Source: RGEC01 sp964475595 (lineage in GTDB: Bacteria > Bacteroidota > Bacteroidia > NS11-12g > UBA955). Taken from it: 64,000 nucleotides of DNA. Location: the NCBI GenBank assembly GCA_964475595.1, contig CAYYXG010000013.1, forward strand, positions 11,495-75,494, read 5' to 3'. The position numbers were made by a program, and so were the translations under genes. Shown here in pieces: positions 16,084-24,300 of this stretch; within the stretch, counting starts at the first letter, position 1; each line of letters begins with the position of its first letter. The notes under the pieces are model-generated. The model was not told the origin of the DNA. It searched no databases and saw nothing but the letters and a program-made list of their open reading frames with translations.

Positions 16084-16506
16084 TTAAAAAGGTCTGTTTT
16101 TGTTTACCCATTCGGTAATATAATCTACAATGGCGGCCATCTCTGTTCCCGGGGGAAACAACCTCGCTACGCCCAGCTGATTGAGTTCATCCGCGTCTTT
16201 ATCCGGTATAATACCTCCACCGGTTAGCAAAACATCTTTCATCCCGGCTTTTTGCATAAGGTCCATCACCTTGGGGAAAATGGTATTGTGAGCGCCCGAC
16301 AATATGCTAATTCCAACAACATCTACATCTTCCTGCAAAGCCGCCTGAACAACCATTTCCGGCGTTTGTCGCAAGCCGGTATATATCACTTCCATTCCCG
16401 CGTCTCTTAATGCCGCAGCGATTACTTTGGCGCCCCGATCATGCCCGTCGAGGCCCACCTTGGCTACCAAAACACGTATCGGTCTTTTGGGGTGATTTGC
16501 ATTCAT
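16084..16506 (-). CDS. Stand-alone cobalamin-binding subunit of a methylmalonyl-CoA mutase-type enzyme
   Basis: 140 residues that form only a B12-binding Rossmann domain. AKVGLDGHDRGAKV holds the DxHxxG motif whose His replaces dimethylbenzimidazole as the lower cobalt ligand. SILSGAHNTIFPKVMDLM and LLTGGGIIPDKD complete the domain. Such small subunits pair with a separate catalytic barrel subunit (mcmA1/mcmA2 arrangement for methylmalonyl-CoA, isobutyryl-CoA or related mutases). No catalytic subunit is in the window. It lies tightly upstream of enoyl-CoA hydratase, fitting acyl-CoA metabolism. Confidence 0.85.
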   Translation of the reverse strand: MNANHPKRPIRVLVAKVGLDGHDRGAKVIAAALRDAGMEVIYTGLRQTPEMVVQAALQEDVDVVGISILSGAHNTIFPKVMDLMQKAGMKDVLLTGGGIIPDKDADELNQLGVARLFPPGTEMAAIVDYITEWVNKNRPF

Positions 16507-16533
16507 TTCTATGGCAAAGTTCGTTAATATCTG

Positions 16534-17241
16534 TCAATCCTGAACACGGGTTGCGTCAGAAAGAAATTTTGTGAGTTTTGCGGCCTCGCGCCAAAGTCTC
16601 ATTAACACTTCCACAGGATCCTGTTCAATGAAAACCTCGGGTTCCATAAGGTGGTGTATGTAAAACTGGGTGTTGTAAATTTCTGCCGAAGCGTTTTTGA
16701 AAGCGGCCAGTTCTGCGGGTATCCTTTTTTGTTTTTCTCCAAGAATCTCTCCAAAAGTGCGTTTAAATTCCTTTTGTGAGATAATTTTAGACCACGCCTC
16801 CGGGTTATGGGCAATGTGGCGCCTGATGTTCATCAGTTCCTCTTTTCCGGGCATGTAGTACCCGGCATAAAAAGCGCAGTTTTCGGGGCCCGCTTCGAAA
16901 TAAAACCCGTCGGGGCCCAACGATTTCTTTCCCTCTGGAGAAATGATGGCGCTACGATTGAGTTTGTAAGGGGTTTTATCTTTGGAAAACCGGATATCAC
17001 GGTTTATCCTAAATATGCAATCGCCCGGGCGAACTTGAATTGCTGCTTTCTCCTCACGGGTAAACGCTGCTAACAGGGCCGAAACGAGGTTTTCAAAGGG
17101 TATTTTAACCTCTTTTTCATAACGGCCACGGTTTATATCAAACCACCCTTTGTTGTTGTTGGCTGATAGTTCTATAAAAAACTCAAAAAAATCGGGGCTA
17201 AGACTGTGTTGGGGCATTTTGGTTGTTTTGAATGGTTCCAT
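16534..17241 (-). CDS. DUF2461 (TIGR02453) family protein
   Basis: 235 residues from the ATG at 17241; an ATG at 17217 is equally plausible. Family marks include LSANNNKGWFDINRGRYEKE, FRINRDIRFSKDKTPYK and GFYFEAGPENCAFYAGYY. DUF2461 proteins are widespread cytosolic proteins of unknown function. The 5' end overlaps the end of comB by 44 nt (20 nt with the shorter start), so expression is probably coupled. Confidence 0.88.
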   Translation of the reverse strand: MEPFKTTKMPQHSLSPDFFEFFIELSANNNKGWFDINRGRYEKEVKIPFENLVSALLAAFTREEKAAIQVRPGDCIFRINRDIRFSKDKTPYKLNRSAIISPEGKKSLGPDGFYFEAGPENCAFYAGYYMPGKEELMNIRRHIAHNPEAWSKIISQKEFKRTFGEILGEKQKRIPAELAAFKNASAEIYNTQFYIHHLMEPEVFIEQDPVEVLMRLWREAAKLTKFLSDATRVQD

Positions 17242-17932
17242 TCCTAAATTCCGGCAATACTGTCAGCGTGTTCATTTTGAGGCAGGCCTCCAGGTCTGTT
17301 TCAATGTGCAGGGATTTAAACCGGTTTACATGGCTGGCTTTTTGCAAATATCCCTTGAGGTCTGCTGCTGCATTCTTATATAAATCAATGGCGGCAAGGG
17401 TTGCATCGTCTGTTATTGAAAAGTGGCTTGATAATAACTTTGCCAAATATCCGGCAAAAACAGTGTCTTCTAGGTTAACCTTGTTTTTCCATCCTGCACA
17501 AAACAGCAGTATGTCGCGGTCTTCGGTAATCAGTCGGTCACAGAGCGCTGCTGCATTAAGAAAAGAGCCAACCCAAACACGGCTGGCAGCGGTGCTCATT
17601 TGTAAGGCGCGTGTTCCGTTAGTAGTTGTTAACGCTATTTTCCGGCCGGAAACAATGTCAACGCGGTAATCTTGCGGTGAGTTTCCGATATCAAATCCCG
17701 GAACGGTTTCCCCGTTTCTTTCAGCGGCAGCAATCCAGCCCTGCTTTTGCATGGCCGCAGCTTCCTCCGGGCTGGCCACCGGCAATATTTCTTTAGCGCC
17801 GTTGGCAAAAGCAACGCAAATGGTGGTGGTTGCGCGCAAAATGTCGATTACCACAACCTGCTTTTGGGCTATTTCTTCCTCGTATAGATGAAATAGTGCC
17901 GGACTGATGATGGTTTCTATCTGATTCTTCAA
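17198..17932 (-). CDS. comB: 2-phosphosulfolactate phosphatase (ComB-like)
   Basis: 244 residues. ComB removes phosphate from 2-phosphosulfolactate in a Mg-dependent reaction. Family marks: VVIDILRATTTICVAFANGA, FDIGNSP, KIALTTTNGTRAL and DILLFCAGWKNK followed by LEDTVFAG. The enzyme is best known from coenzyme M synthesis in archaea; in Bacteroidota the product may feed sulfolactate or sulfonate metabolism, possibly sulfonolipids, which is inference only. It overlaps pth by 4 nt. Confidence 0.9.
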   Translation of the reverse strand: MKNQIETIISPALFHLYEEEIAQKQVVVIDILRATTTICVAFANGAKEILPVASPEEAAAMQKQGWIAAAERNGETVPGFDIGNSPQDYRVDIVSGRKIALTTTNGTRALQMSTAASRVWVGSFLNAAALCDRLITEDRDILLFCAGWKNKVNLEDTVFAGYLAKLLSSHFSITDDATLAAIDLYKNAAADLKGYLQKASHVNRFKSLHIETDLEACLKMNTLTVLPEFRNGTIQNNQNAPTQS

Positions 17933-18495
17933 CTTGCTGCGTTTATTCGGGTCATGGCGAGACTTTGTGGCATAGTGGCGAAGAGCAAAATAGCATCTGA
18001 AGCCCTGGTAATGTTATTTCTGACAACCTCTTGCTCCTCCGGTTTCCATTTTCCCAGTACAAATTCAGACTGCCTTCCTTTGGGGAAATCGTTGCCTATT
18101 CCAAAACGGAGTCTCGCATATTGGGTGTGCCCCAGGGTTTCGTTAATGCTTTTTAGCCCGTTGTGACCTCCATCGCTGCCGTTTAACCTCAAACGAAGCT
18201 TTCCTACGGGTAATGCAAGATCGTCCAGCAAAACCAATAGCTGTGAAGGCGGTAGTTTTTCTGATTGCAACCAATAAGAAACCGCTTTTCCGCTTAGGTT
18301 CATGTAGGTGTTGGGCTTAAGGAGTATGATTGTCCGGCCCTTGGTGGTTATTTTAGCCACCCAACCATGCCTGGCTAAAACCCATTCAGCCCCCTGACCG
18401 GCAGCCAGCGCATCAAGCACATCAAAGCCAATGTTGTGGCGGGTATGTTGGTATTCTTCTCCCGGATTTCCCAAACCAACCACCAGAAATTTCAT
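17929..18495 (-). CDS. pth: Peptidyl-tRNA hydrolase
   Basis: 188 residues. Recycles peptidyl-tRNA released from stalled ribosomes. The active site is intact: VGLGNPGEEYQHTRHNIGF with the catalytic His near residue 20, KPNTYMNLSGKAV, DDLALPVGKLRL and GSDGGHNGLKSI. It starts 9 nt after the stop of the L,D-transpeptidase gene and overlaps comB by 4 nt. Confidence 0.96.
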   Translation of the reverse strand: MKFLVVGLGNPGEEYQHTRHNIGFDVLDALAAGQGAEWVLARHGWVAKITTKGRTIILLKPNTYMNLSGKAVSYWLQSEKLPPSQLLVLLDDLALPVGKLRLRLNGSDGGHNGLKSINETLGHTQYARLRFGIGNDFPKGRQSEFVLGKWKPEEQEVVRNNITRASDAILLFATMPQSLAMTRINAAS

Positions 18496-18504
18496 GCAGA
18501 TGCG

Positions 18505-19299
18505 TTAATGGTTGGGGTCGTTGATGTGATAGTTTTGGGGGAAAACAATGTTGTATTTGCCCTGCTGATCTACCCAGTAACCGGGGGCAATTTTCTTGTC
18601 TCGGAAAAATGCGTATGCTTCTTCTATGTTTTCCCAAAATTTAATCAACTGTGGCTTGTGGCCGTATGTGGTCTTAAGGTGTGCCCAGTTCTTGTTGTTG
18701 AACTGGCAAGGAAAAATATCAATCGGAATTTTCGCTTTCGAACCCTGGTAGTTCTGGGAGAGGATGGTTACCCAGTAAATCTCGTCAATCAAACTGTCTG
18801 TCATGGGAAGACAACCCACACTGGCGCATCCTCCGTGAATGTATATTTCATTTCCGGGATTGTTTTTGTCTGCAAAAACCAGATCGCTTTCGTTGGGGTA
18901 AGCCACTTTCATACTCAGCCGGTAGTTGCTGTGCGGGTTGAATTTTTCAATGTAGTATAAACCCTCCGGCACCTGAAGGTCACCAAACCTTCTTTTAGGG
19001 CCAAGGTCTCCACTGCTTTGACAAATAGAGTAGGTTTTAATTTTTTTGTAGTTCCTGCTGCTGCTATCTGTTGCCCACAACTCTAGCTGGTCTTCCATTT
19101 TAAAGGCCCTCCAATAGATGTATTTGGGGGTTTCAGAAAGGCCGCTATCGCGGAACATTTTGCGAATCCGGGCCTCTGTCCGGGCCTTGGCAACCCGCAC
19201 CCGTTCAAAATTTAACTGTTGCTCTGCTACCGATTGTGCCAACAGTCCTTCGGCGGAGATGGTTGCAAGAAGACCAAAAACAAGTATTATTCTGCGCAT
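18505..19299 (-). CDS. L,D-transpeptidase (YafK/YkuD family)
   Basis: 264 residues with a signal peptide ending at GLLAQ-S. The YkuD catalytic motif is at residues 155-163: HGGCASVGC, with the nucleophile Cys163, followed by LPMTDSLIDEIY. The domain layout, with long flanks and a YYIEKFNPHS substrate-strand, is that of the YafK subgroup (murein remodelling or lipoprotein-peptidoglycan bond release). It acts in the periplasm. It has its own -7 box overlapping the end of the upstream permease gene. Confidence 0.9.
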   Translation of the reverse strand: MRRIILVFGLLATISAEGLLAQSVAEQQLNFERVRVAKARTEARIRKMFRDSGLSETPKYIYWRAFKMEDQLELWATDSSSRNYKKIKTYSICQSSGDLGPKRRFGDLQVPEGLYYIEKFNPHSNYRLSMKVAYPNESDLVFADKNNPGNEIYIHGGCASVGCLPMTDSLIDEIYWVTILSQNYQGSKAKIPIDIFPCQFNNKNWAHLKTTYGHKPQLIKFWENIEEAYAFFRDKKIAPGYWVDQQGKYNIVFPQNYHINDPNH

Positions 19300-19307
19300 G
19301 TTAGTTG

Positions 19308-19315
19308 CAAATTTA
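19308..19315 (-). promoter_or_regulatory. -7 box (TAAATTTG) for the L,D-transpeptidase gene; begins with the upstream stop codon
   Basis: The first three bases of the box are the TAA stop of the LolC/E-type permease (19315-19313). The box ends 8 nt before the ATG at 19299. Confidence 0.55.
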
Positions 19316-20506
19316 TAGGGATTGTCCTGATTTTAGTGCCGGATATATTGCACTGCTTATCCCCAATATACCACAAAGCCCGGAAATAAAGAATAAATCT
19401 TTGATTTTTAGGGCTACAGGATATACCGCGGAAATGCTGCTTTGGGTGGTAATAAAGCCGAATTTTTGCTGTAAAAGCACCACCGTTACCCCAATAGCCA
19501 GCCCGACAAACGTTCCGGTCATTGCCACCATGAGGCCCTCCCTAAAAAACACGGCCTGTATGGTTTTGAGGCGCATGCCAATGTGAGAAAGCAGCTGAAT
19601 GTCGTTTTTTTTCTCAAGCACCAGCATACTTAAGGAGCCAAGCAGATTGAAGCTGATCAGCAATAAAACAAAGGCCATCAATGAAAAGGAAACCCATTTT
19701 TCTGTGTTAAACATTTTATACACTGCTCGGTTCTGTTCATATCGATCCAAAACCTGCACCTCCGAACCAAGGATTTCTCGGACTCTTTGTTTTACGCCGG
19801 ATTGATTGGCTCCTTTGGCTGTTTTTAATTCAATACTGCTGATCTCTCCTGTCCTTTCAAATAATTCTTCTGCCCAGCGAATAGGAACAATCAATAATTT
19901 ATCGTCTTGTTCTTCGCCGGCCCGGATTATGGCAGAAACCCCAATTTGATCTTCGTTCATTTCCATCTGTGCAACACCCACGCTTTCCCGCCGGGGCGCC
20001 ATAATGGTAATGGCGTTGTTGCTGTTGTTGAGGCCCAGCTTATAAACCAACCCCTCCGCAAGCCAGGCAAATGAAGCGCCATCTTTGTTTTCAAGAATCG
20101 GGGTGCCGGCCACCAGCAGGGAGTCTGTTCCCACTACGTTGGACCAGGTTTTCTCAACCCCTTTGATGGTCGCCACTACCTGGTTGTCGGAATATTGCAC
20201 GATGGCGTTTTCTTCCAGTGCCCGAGCGGCTTTCTCAACCCCGGGTATTTGGGAGATTTTCTGCAGTTGTTTATCGTCAACAGAAAACACTTTTCCGGCT
20301 ATCGGTTGAATTTTGAGATCGGGATAATAGTTTTCATAGGTTTTAAAAATAATGACTTCAAAACCGTTTAATGCGCTAAGCAAAACCAATAATGCGAATG
20401 ATCCTACTGCATATCCCAACACAGATATTCCGGAAATAATATTGACAGAAGATGTATTTTTTTTAGAGAAAAAATACCGTCGGGCTATAAACCGGGAGAC
20501 ATTCAC
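19313..20506 (-). CDS. FtsX-like ABC transporter permease (LolC/LolE type)
   Basis: 397 residues. One membrane helix near the N-terminus (ISVLGYAVGSFALLVLLSAL), a ~230-residue periplasmic domain, and three C-terminal helices (SLMAFVLLLISFNLLGS, GTFVGLAIGVTVVLLQQ, LFFISGLCGILGISSAIYP). The RFIARRYFFSKK start and LEKKNDIQLLSHIGMRLKTI coupling helix are typical of LolC/E, the lipoprotein-releasing permeases that work with the ATPase LolD. No LolD gene is adjacent, so assignment to LolC/E over another MacB/FtsX permease is by similarity only. The start lies 9 nt after the rbfA stop. Confidence 0.82.
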   Translation of the reverse strand: MNVSRFIARRYFFSKKNTSSVNIISGISVLGYAVGSFALLVLLSALNGFEVIIFKTYENYYPDLKIQPIAGKVFSVDDKQLQKISQIPGVEKAARALEENAIVQYSDNQVVATIKGVEKTWSNVVGTDSLLVAGTPILENKDGASFAWLAEGLVYKLGLNNSNNAITIMAPRRESVGVAQMEMNEDQIGVSAIIRAGEEQDDKLLIVPIRWAEELFERTGEISSIELKTAKGANQSGVKQRVREILGSEVQVLDRYEQNRAVYKMFNTEKWVSFSLMAFVLLLISFNLLGSLSMLVLEKKNDIQLLSHIGMRLKTIQAVFFREGLMVAMTGTFVGLAIGVTVVLLQQKFGFITTQSSISAVYPVALKIKDLFFISGLCGILGISSAIYPALKSGQSL

Positions 20507-20515
20507 GCTATTGGG

Positions 20516-20860
20516 TCAGTCTTTTTTTATGGACGCTAAAAGTTTGTCGATTTTTGCGGCATATTCTTGACTTTCATCTTCGTAGAATCGCAGTTCAGGC
20601 ACTTTTTTTACCTGGTTTTTAACCTTTTTGGCGATTTCCATTCTGATTTCCCTGGCATTGTGTTCAATGGCATCCAAAACCTTCGCCTTGTTTGGAGTAT
20701 TAAACAAGCTTAAGTATATCTTGGCCGATGATAAGTCCGGGCTCACCGACACGCCGGATATGGTTACAAACTCTCCTGCTACCCAATCTTTGTGTTGTAA
20801 AAACACATCCCCAAGGTCTTTCTGAAGCTGTCTTGCAAATTTATCCTGTCTGAGTCCCAT
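20516..20860 (-). CDS. rbfA: 30S ribosome-binding factor A
   Basis: 114 residues, a single KH-like domain that binds immature 30S subunits near the 16S 5' end. Marks: RQDKFARQLQKDLGDVFLQH, VSVSPDLSSAKIYLSLF and VPELRFYEDES. The start ATG lies only 4 nt past a -7 box that begins with the stop codon of aroQ. Confidence 0.94.
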   Translation of the reverse strand: MGLRQDKFARQLQKDLGDVFLQHKDWVAGEFVTISGVSVSPDLSSAKIYLSLFNTPNKAKVLDAIEHNAREIRMEIAKKVKNQVKKVPELRFYEDESQEYAAKIDKLLASIKKD

Positions 20861-20864
20861 ATTG

Positions 20865-20872
20865 CAAAGTTA
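20865..20872 (-). promoter_or_regulatory. -7 box (TAACTTTG) for rbfA; begins with the aroQ stop codon
   Basis: The TAA stop of aroQ (20872-20870) forms the first three bases of TAACTTTG. The rbfA ATG (20860) is 4 nt beyond the box, implying a leaderless or nearly leaderless mRNA. Confidence 0.6.
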
Positions 20873-21310
20873 ATGACTTGTTGGGTTGTTGCTTATAAAA
20901 TAATGGATGGCTAGTTCATAGCTCATCAACCCCAGGCCGCTGATAACCCCTTTGCATTTGCCCAACAATAAGTCAGTATGTCTTTCGGGTTCCCGTGCAA
21001 GCGGATTGCTCATGTGCACGGCAATAACCGGTGTGGTAATGGCTGCTACTGCGTCTGCAATGGCAATGCTGGTATGGGTGTATGCCCCGGCATTTAACAC
21101 AATGCCCTTGCAGTTTTCGTCAAGCCCCTGTTGTTGGATGGTATTGATGATTTCCCCCTCTATGTTGGATTGAAAATACGCTATTTCCAACTCCGGGTAT
21201 TGGGCTCGAATGTCTGCAAGCCATCCTTCAAAGCTCTCTGTTCCGTACAGGTGGGGCTCCCGGGTGCCGGTAAGATTTAGGTTGGGCCCGTTGATAATAG
21301 CAATCTTCAC
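20870..21310 (-). CDS. aroQ: 3-dehydroquinate dehydratase, type II
   Basis: 146 residues. Third step of the shikimate pathway. The type II signature is complete: INGPNLNLTGTREPHLYG with the catalytic Tyr, YFQSNIEGEIINTIQ, LNAGAYTHTSIAI, and VHMSNPLAREPERH with the catalytic His. The start is GTG at 21310, placed by the usual MKIxIINGPNLN family start and by the -7 box 4 nt upstream. Confidence 0.96.
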   Translation of the reverse strand: MKIAIINGPNLNLTGTREPHLYGTESFEGWLADIRAQYPELEIAYFQSNIEGEIINTIQQQGLDENCKGIVLNAGAYTHTSIAIADAVAAITTPVIAVHMSNPLAREPERHTDLLLGKCKGVISGLGLMSYELAIHYFISNNPTSH

Positions 21311-21314
21311 CGTG

Positions 21315-21322
21315 CAAAGCTA
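21315..21322 (-). promoter_or_regulatory. -7 box (TAGCTTTG) for aroQ
   Basis: The box ends 4 nt before the GTG start at 21310. Confidence 0.6.
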
Positions 21323-21340
21323 TGGCTGTTATAAACAATA

Positions 21341-21365
21341 AAAAAGGGGCAAAAGCCCCTTTTTC
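21341..21365 (-). terminator. Rho-independent terminator after the 1484-residue secreted protein gene
   Basis: On the minus strand: AGGGGC, loop TTTT, GCCCCT, then a run of T. It lies 5-29 nt past the stop codon at 21370. The symmetrical A/T flanks mean it could also work from the other side. Confidence 0.85.
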
Positions 21366-21369
21366 TTTA

Positions 21370-24300
21370 TCAGTGCTGGATGATGATTTTTTGCATGATA
21401 TCGGCGTTTGCACCGCGTTTTATCTGCACGGCATACACCCCTGAAGGTAACTGACCCGTGGGCAACACCATTCGGCCTTTGTTGACGGTTCTGCGCAATA
21501 CCTCCTTACCGGTGATGTCTGTTACAACAATCTCCGTTCCGGGTTCTTCTGCTTCCGCAAACAGCACATAAAGGTTGTTGTCGGCCGGGTTGGGGTAGAT
21601 CTTCACGTTTCCTTCTTCGCTGCTCGCTGAGGCCACCTCGCATATTTCGCTGCAAGAGCTGTTGCCCAGTATATCGGTTTGTCTTACCCGGTAAAATGCG
21701 GTTCCCACCGGTGCTTGCTCGTCTATCATGCTGTAGCTGCGGGGTGTATAGCTGTTGCCTGCGGCTGGTATAGCGCCAATGCGACGGAACTGGCCGGCTA
21801 TATTGCCCCGTTCTACCACAAAACTATCAGACATTATTTCACTGCCGGTGCTCCAAATAATGCGGTTTCGCTGGTCCTCTTCTCGCAAACAGGATAATGC
21901 TTGCCAGTTAACCGGCAGCAGAACCACATCGTCGCCCATAGAGAAGGGAGAGAATGTGCCTGTGTAGCCGCTGTACTTAAGGTTGCGGGTGCGGGTGGCA
22001 TAGGAACCGGCAGACAGCTTGTCCCAGTTATTGCCGTTGTAGTGATATAGGCGGTAGGTGTTGATGGTGCCTGAAACCTCCGGGGTATACCAATCGAATG
22101 CCATGTCTATACCGCTGCCGCTATTGGCCGGGCCGCCGATTTTATCGATGAACCACGTGCGTTTTATACGCGGGGTGTTAAGCGGATTGCCCGTAGAACC
22201 ACGGTCATACACATTGTCTATCAGCCGAACCTGAAAATCATCGGTGGATCCTGTTTTGTTGGTAATGGTTACCGGATTGTAGGACCCGGCCCCCACACAG
22301 AATGTGAAGCTGTCATTGTTGGGAATGCTGGTTTTTAGCTCTCCGTTTCCATCGGTTTTGATGTGGTTGGCTGTGTCAGCGCCCAAAATGTCAGTAACTA
22401 TAAGTTTATGGTTGCCCAAATAAATATATTTGGCCGCTCCATTGAAGTTGATGGTGCCCACGGTTCTGTTTCTATCCAATACCAGGTTATACGTCGCGTC
22501 GGGGCTGATGTCAAAGTCTGATCCATTTTCAGCGATAGCATCATTACACCAGTTAGCCTTGGTGCCCCAGTCGGTGCTGGTTCCGCCAATCCACTGGCAT
22601 TTGTTGGTGCCATAGATGGTAACACTGCCATTGCTGCTATATGCGGTGTTGCAACCATTGCTTACCTGTACCCTAAACAAGGTGTTTTGGGCAATATTGG
22701 CATAGTTGTATGATTCGGCTGTTATGGCGGTGTTGGTCCAGGTTGTTCCATTGTCTGTAGAGTATTGCCAGGTAAACGTTCCCCCTGTGGCACCGGATAG
22801 ATTGAGTGTGCCAGAATTGTTAACGGAACAATGTGCCTGACTTGTAACTTCACCTCCTGTGGGGGTGGCGCCCACTGTAGCTACTACGGTATACCAGTCT
22901 GAATATACATCGGATGTGGTGCACGCAGCTGTGTTTACAACGGCTCTGAAATAATGGTTTCCTGCTGTGCTAACCGTTCGGGTTAACGACGTTGTGGTGT
23001 TAGAAATATCCGTAAAAGACCCACCGGATGTGTTGGTGGTCGTCTGCCATTTTTGTACGGTGCCAACCAGGCCGCTAAGTGTTAATTTGACGCTTTGTCC
23101 AGCGCACACCTGATTGGTGGTGGCTATCACATCTCCAGCATTTAGTTCCACCACGGTTATTTTTACCGGGGAGGTAACGGTTGTGCAGGTGTTATTTACA
23201 ACCACAGCACGGAAGAATGTGGTTTGTATTAAGTTGGTGGCGGTATAGCTGGTGCTGGTGTTTGAAATCGATGTGCTCGTTTCCAAAAAATTATCCGGAG
23301 AGGATTCCCAACGCGCTACTGTAGACCCCCCGGCGTTTCCTGATAATGTTAGCGTTGTGCTGTTGGTGCCACTGCATACGGTACCGCCGCCGCCAGTTAC
23401 ACTGCCCGTTGCAGGAACGTTTACGCTGATGTTTCTTGTTCCCTCAACTGTTCCCTGCGGGTTGTCTCCGGGCATATCGCCATATTCGATAATGCTGGCA
23501 AAATAGCGGTCGTTGGGAAAGTCATTCCAGGTTTTGCGGTCTGCGTAGATGTGCATGTAGTGCTCTCCATAGGCGCCCACATTGTTGTCGTAAAACCCGG
23601 TGTTATAGTTGTTGGGTTCGCCGGACTGCCAGCGACAATATCGGCCGGCCGGAATGCTGGGAGAATGATTTCCGTTGGAGAAGTTTACCCCTTTTTCAGG
23701 CCCGGTTACCCAATGGTACTTGCCTTCTGCTGCCGACTGGTTTGCGTATTTTGTATACCCTACAGCAGCATTGATAAGCTTATAGTTGTCTGTGCCTCCC
23801 ATCCAGGTATTGTAACCTATCATCTGACTGATGTAGGCGTTTTCTTCCGCTGAGGTTATTACCACCAAATAGCCCTGTCTGCCGTAAAAAGATTTCGATG
23901 CGGCATAATCTCTGGCTTGTGTCCAGTTTTTCTTGGCACTCACATATTCATAATAATGCCCGTTAAAATAGTTGTAAAAATTGGTGCTGGCGGTAAAGCT
24001 CACTTTTCGGGTTTCAGGATTACAGGTGGCCGATGTGGTTTGAAGGGTTACGGTTCTTAAGAAGGTTTGCCAGTTCGCCGCCGAGGTCGTTCCTGTAAAG
24101 GTGATGCTCCTTCGCTGGGTGCTAAAGCCACTGGTGGTAACCCCTGATGGTAGAGAGCCTGTGTAGGAAAGGACATCCCCGCTGGAATAGTTTTCGCTGA
24201 TGGTTACAGTAAAGCCGGTAAGGTTGCCCGAAAAACTCATTGTTAAAGCAGGATCTACCGCTGTAGCGGTATTGTTGGTAACGTTTAGCGTGGCTCCGGA

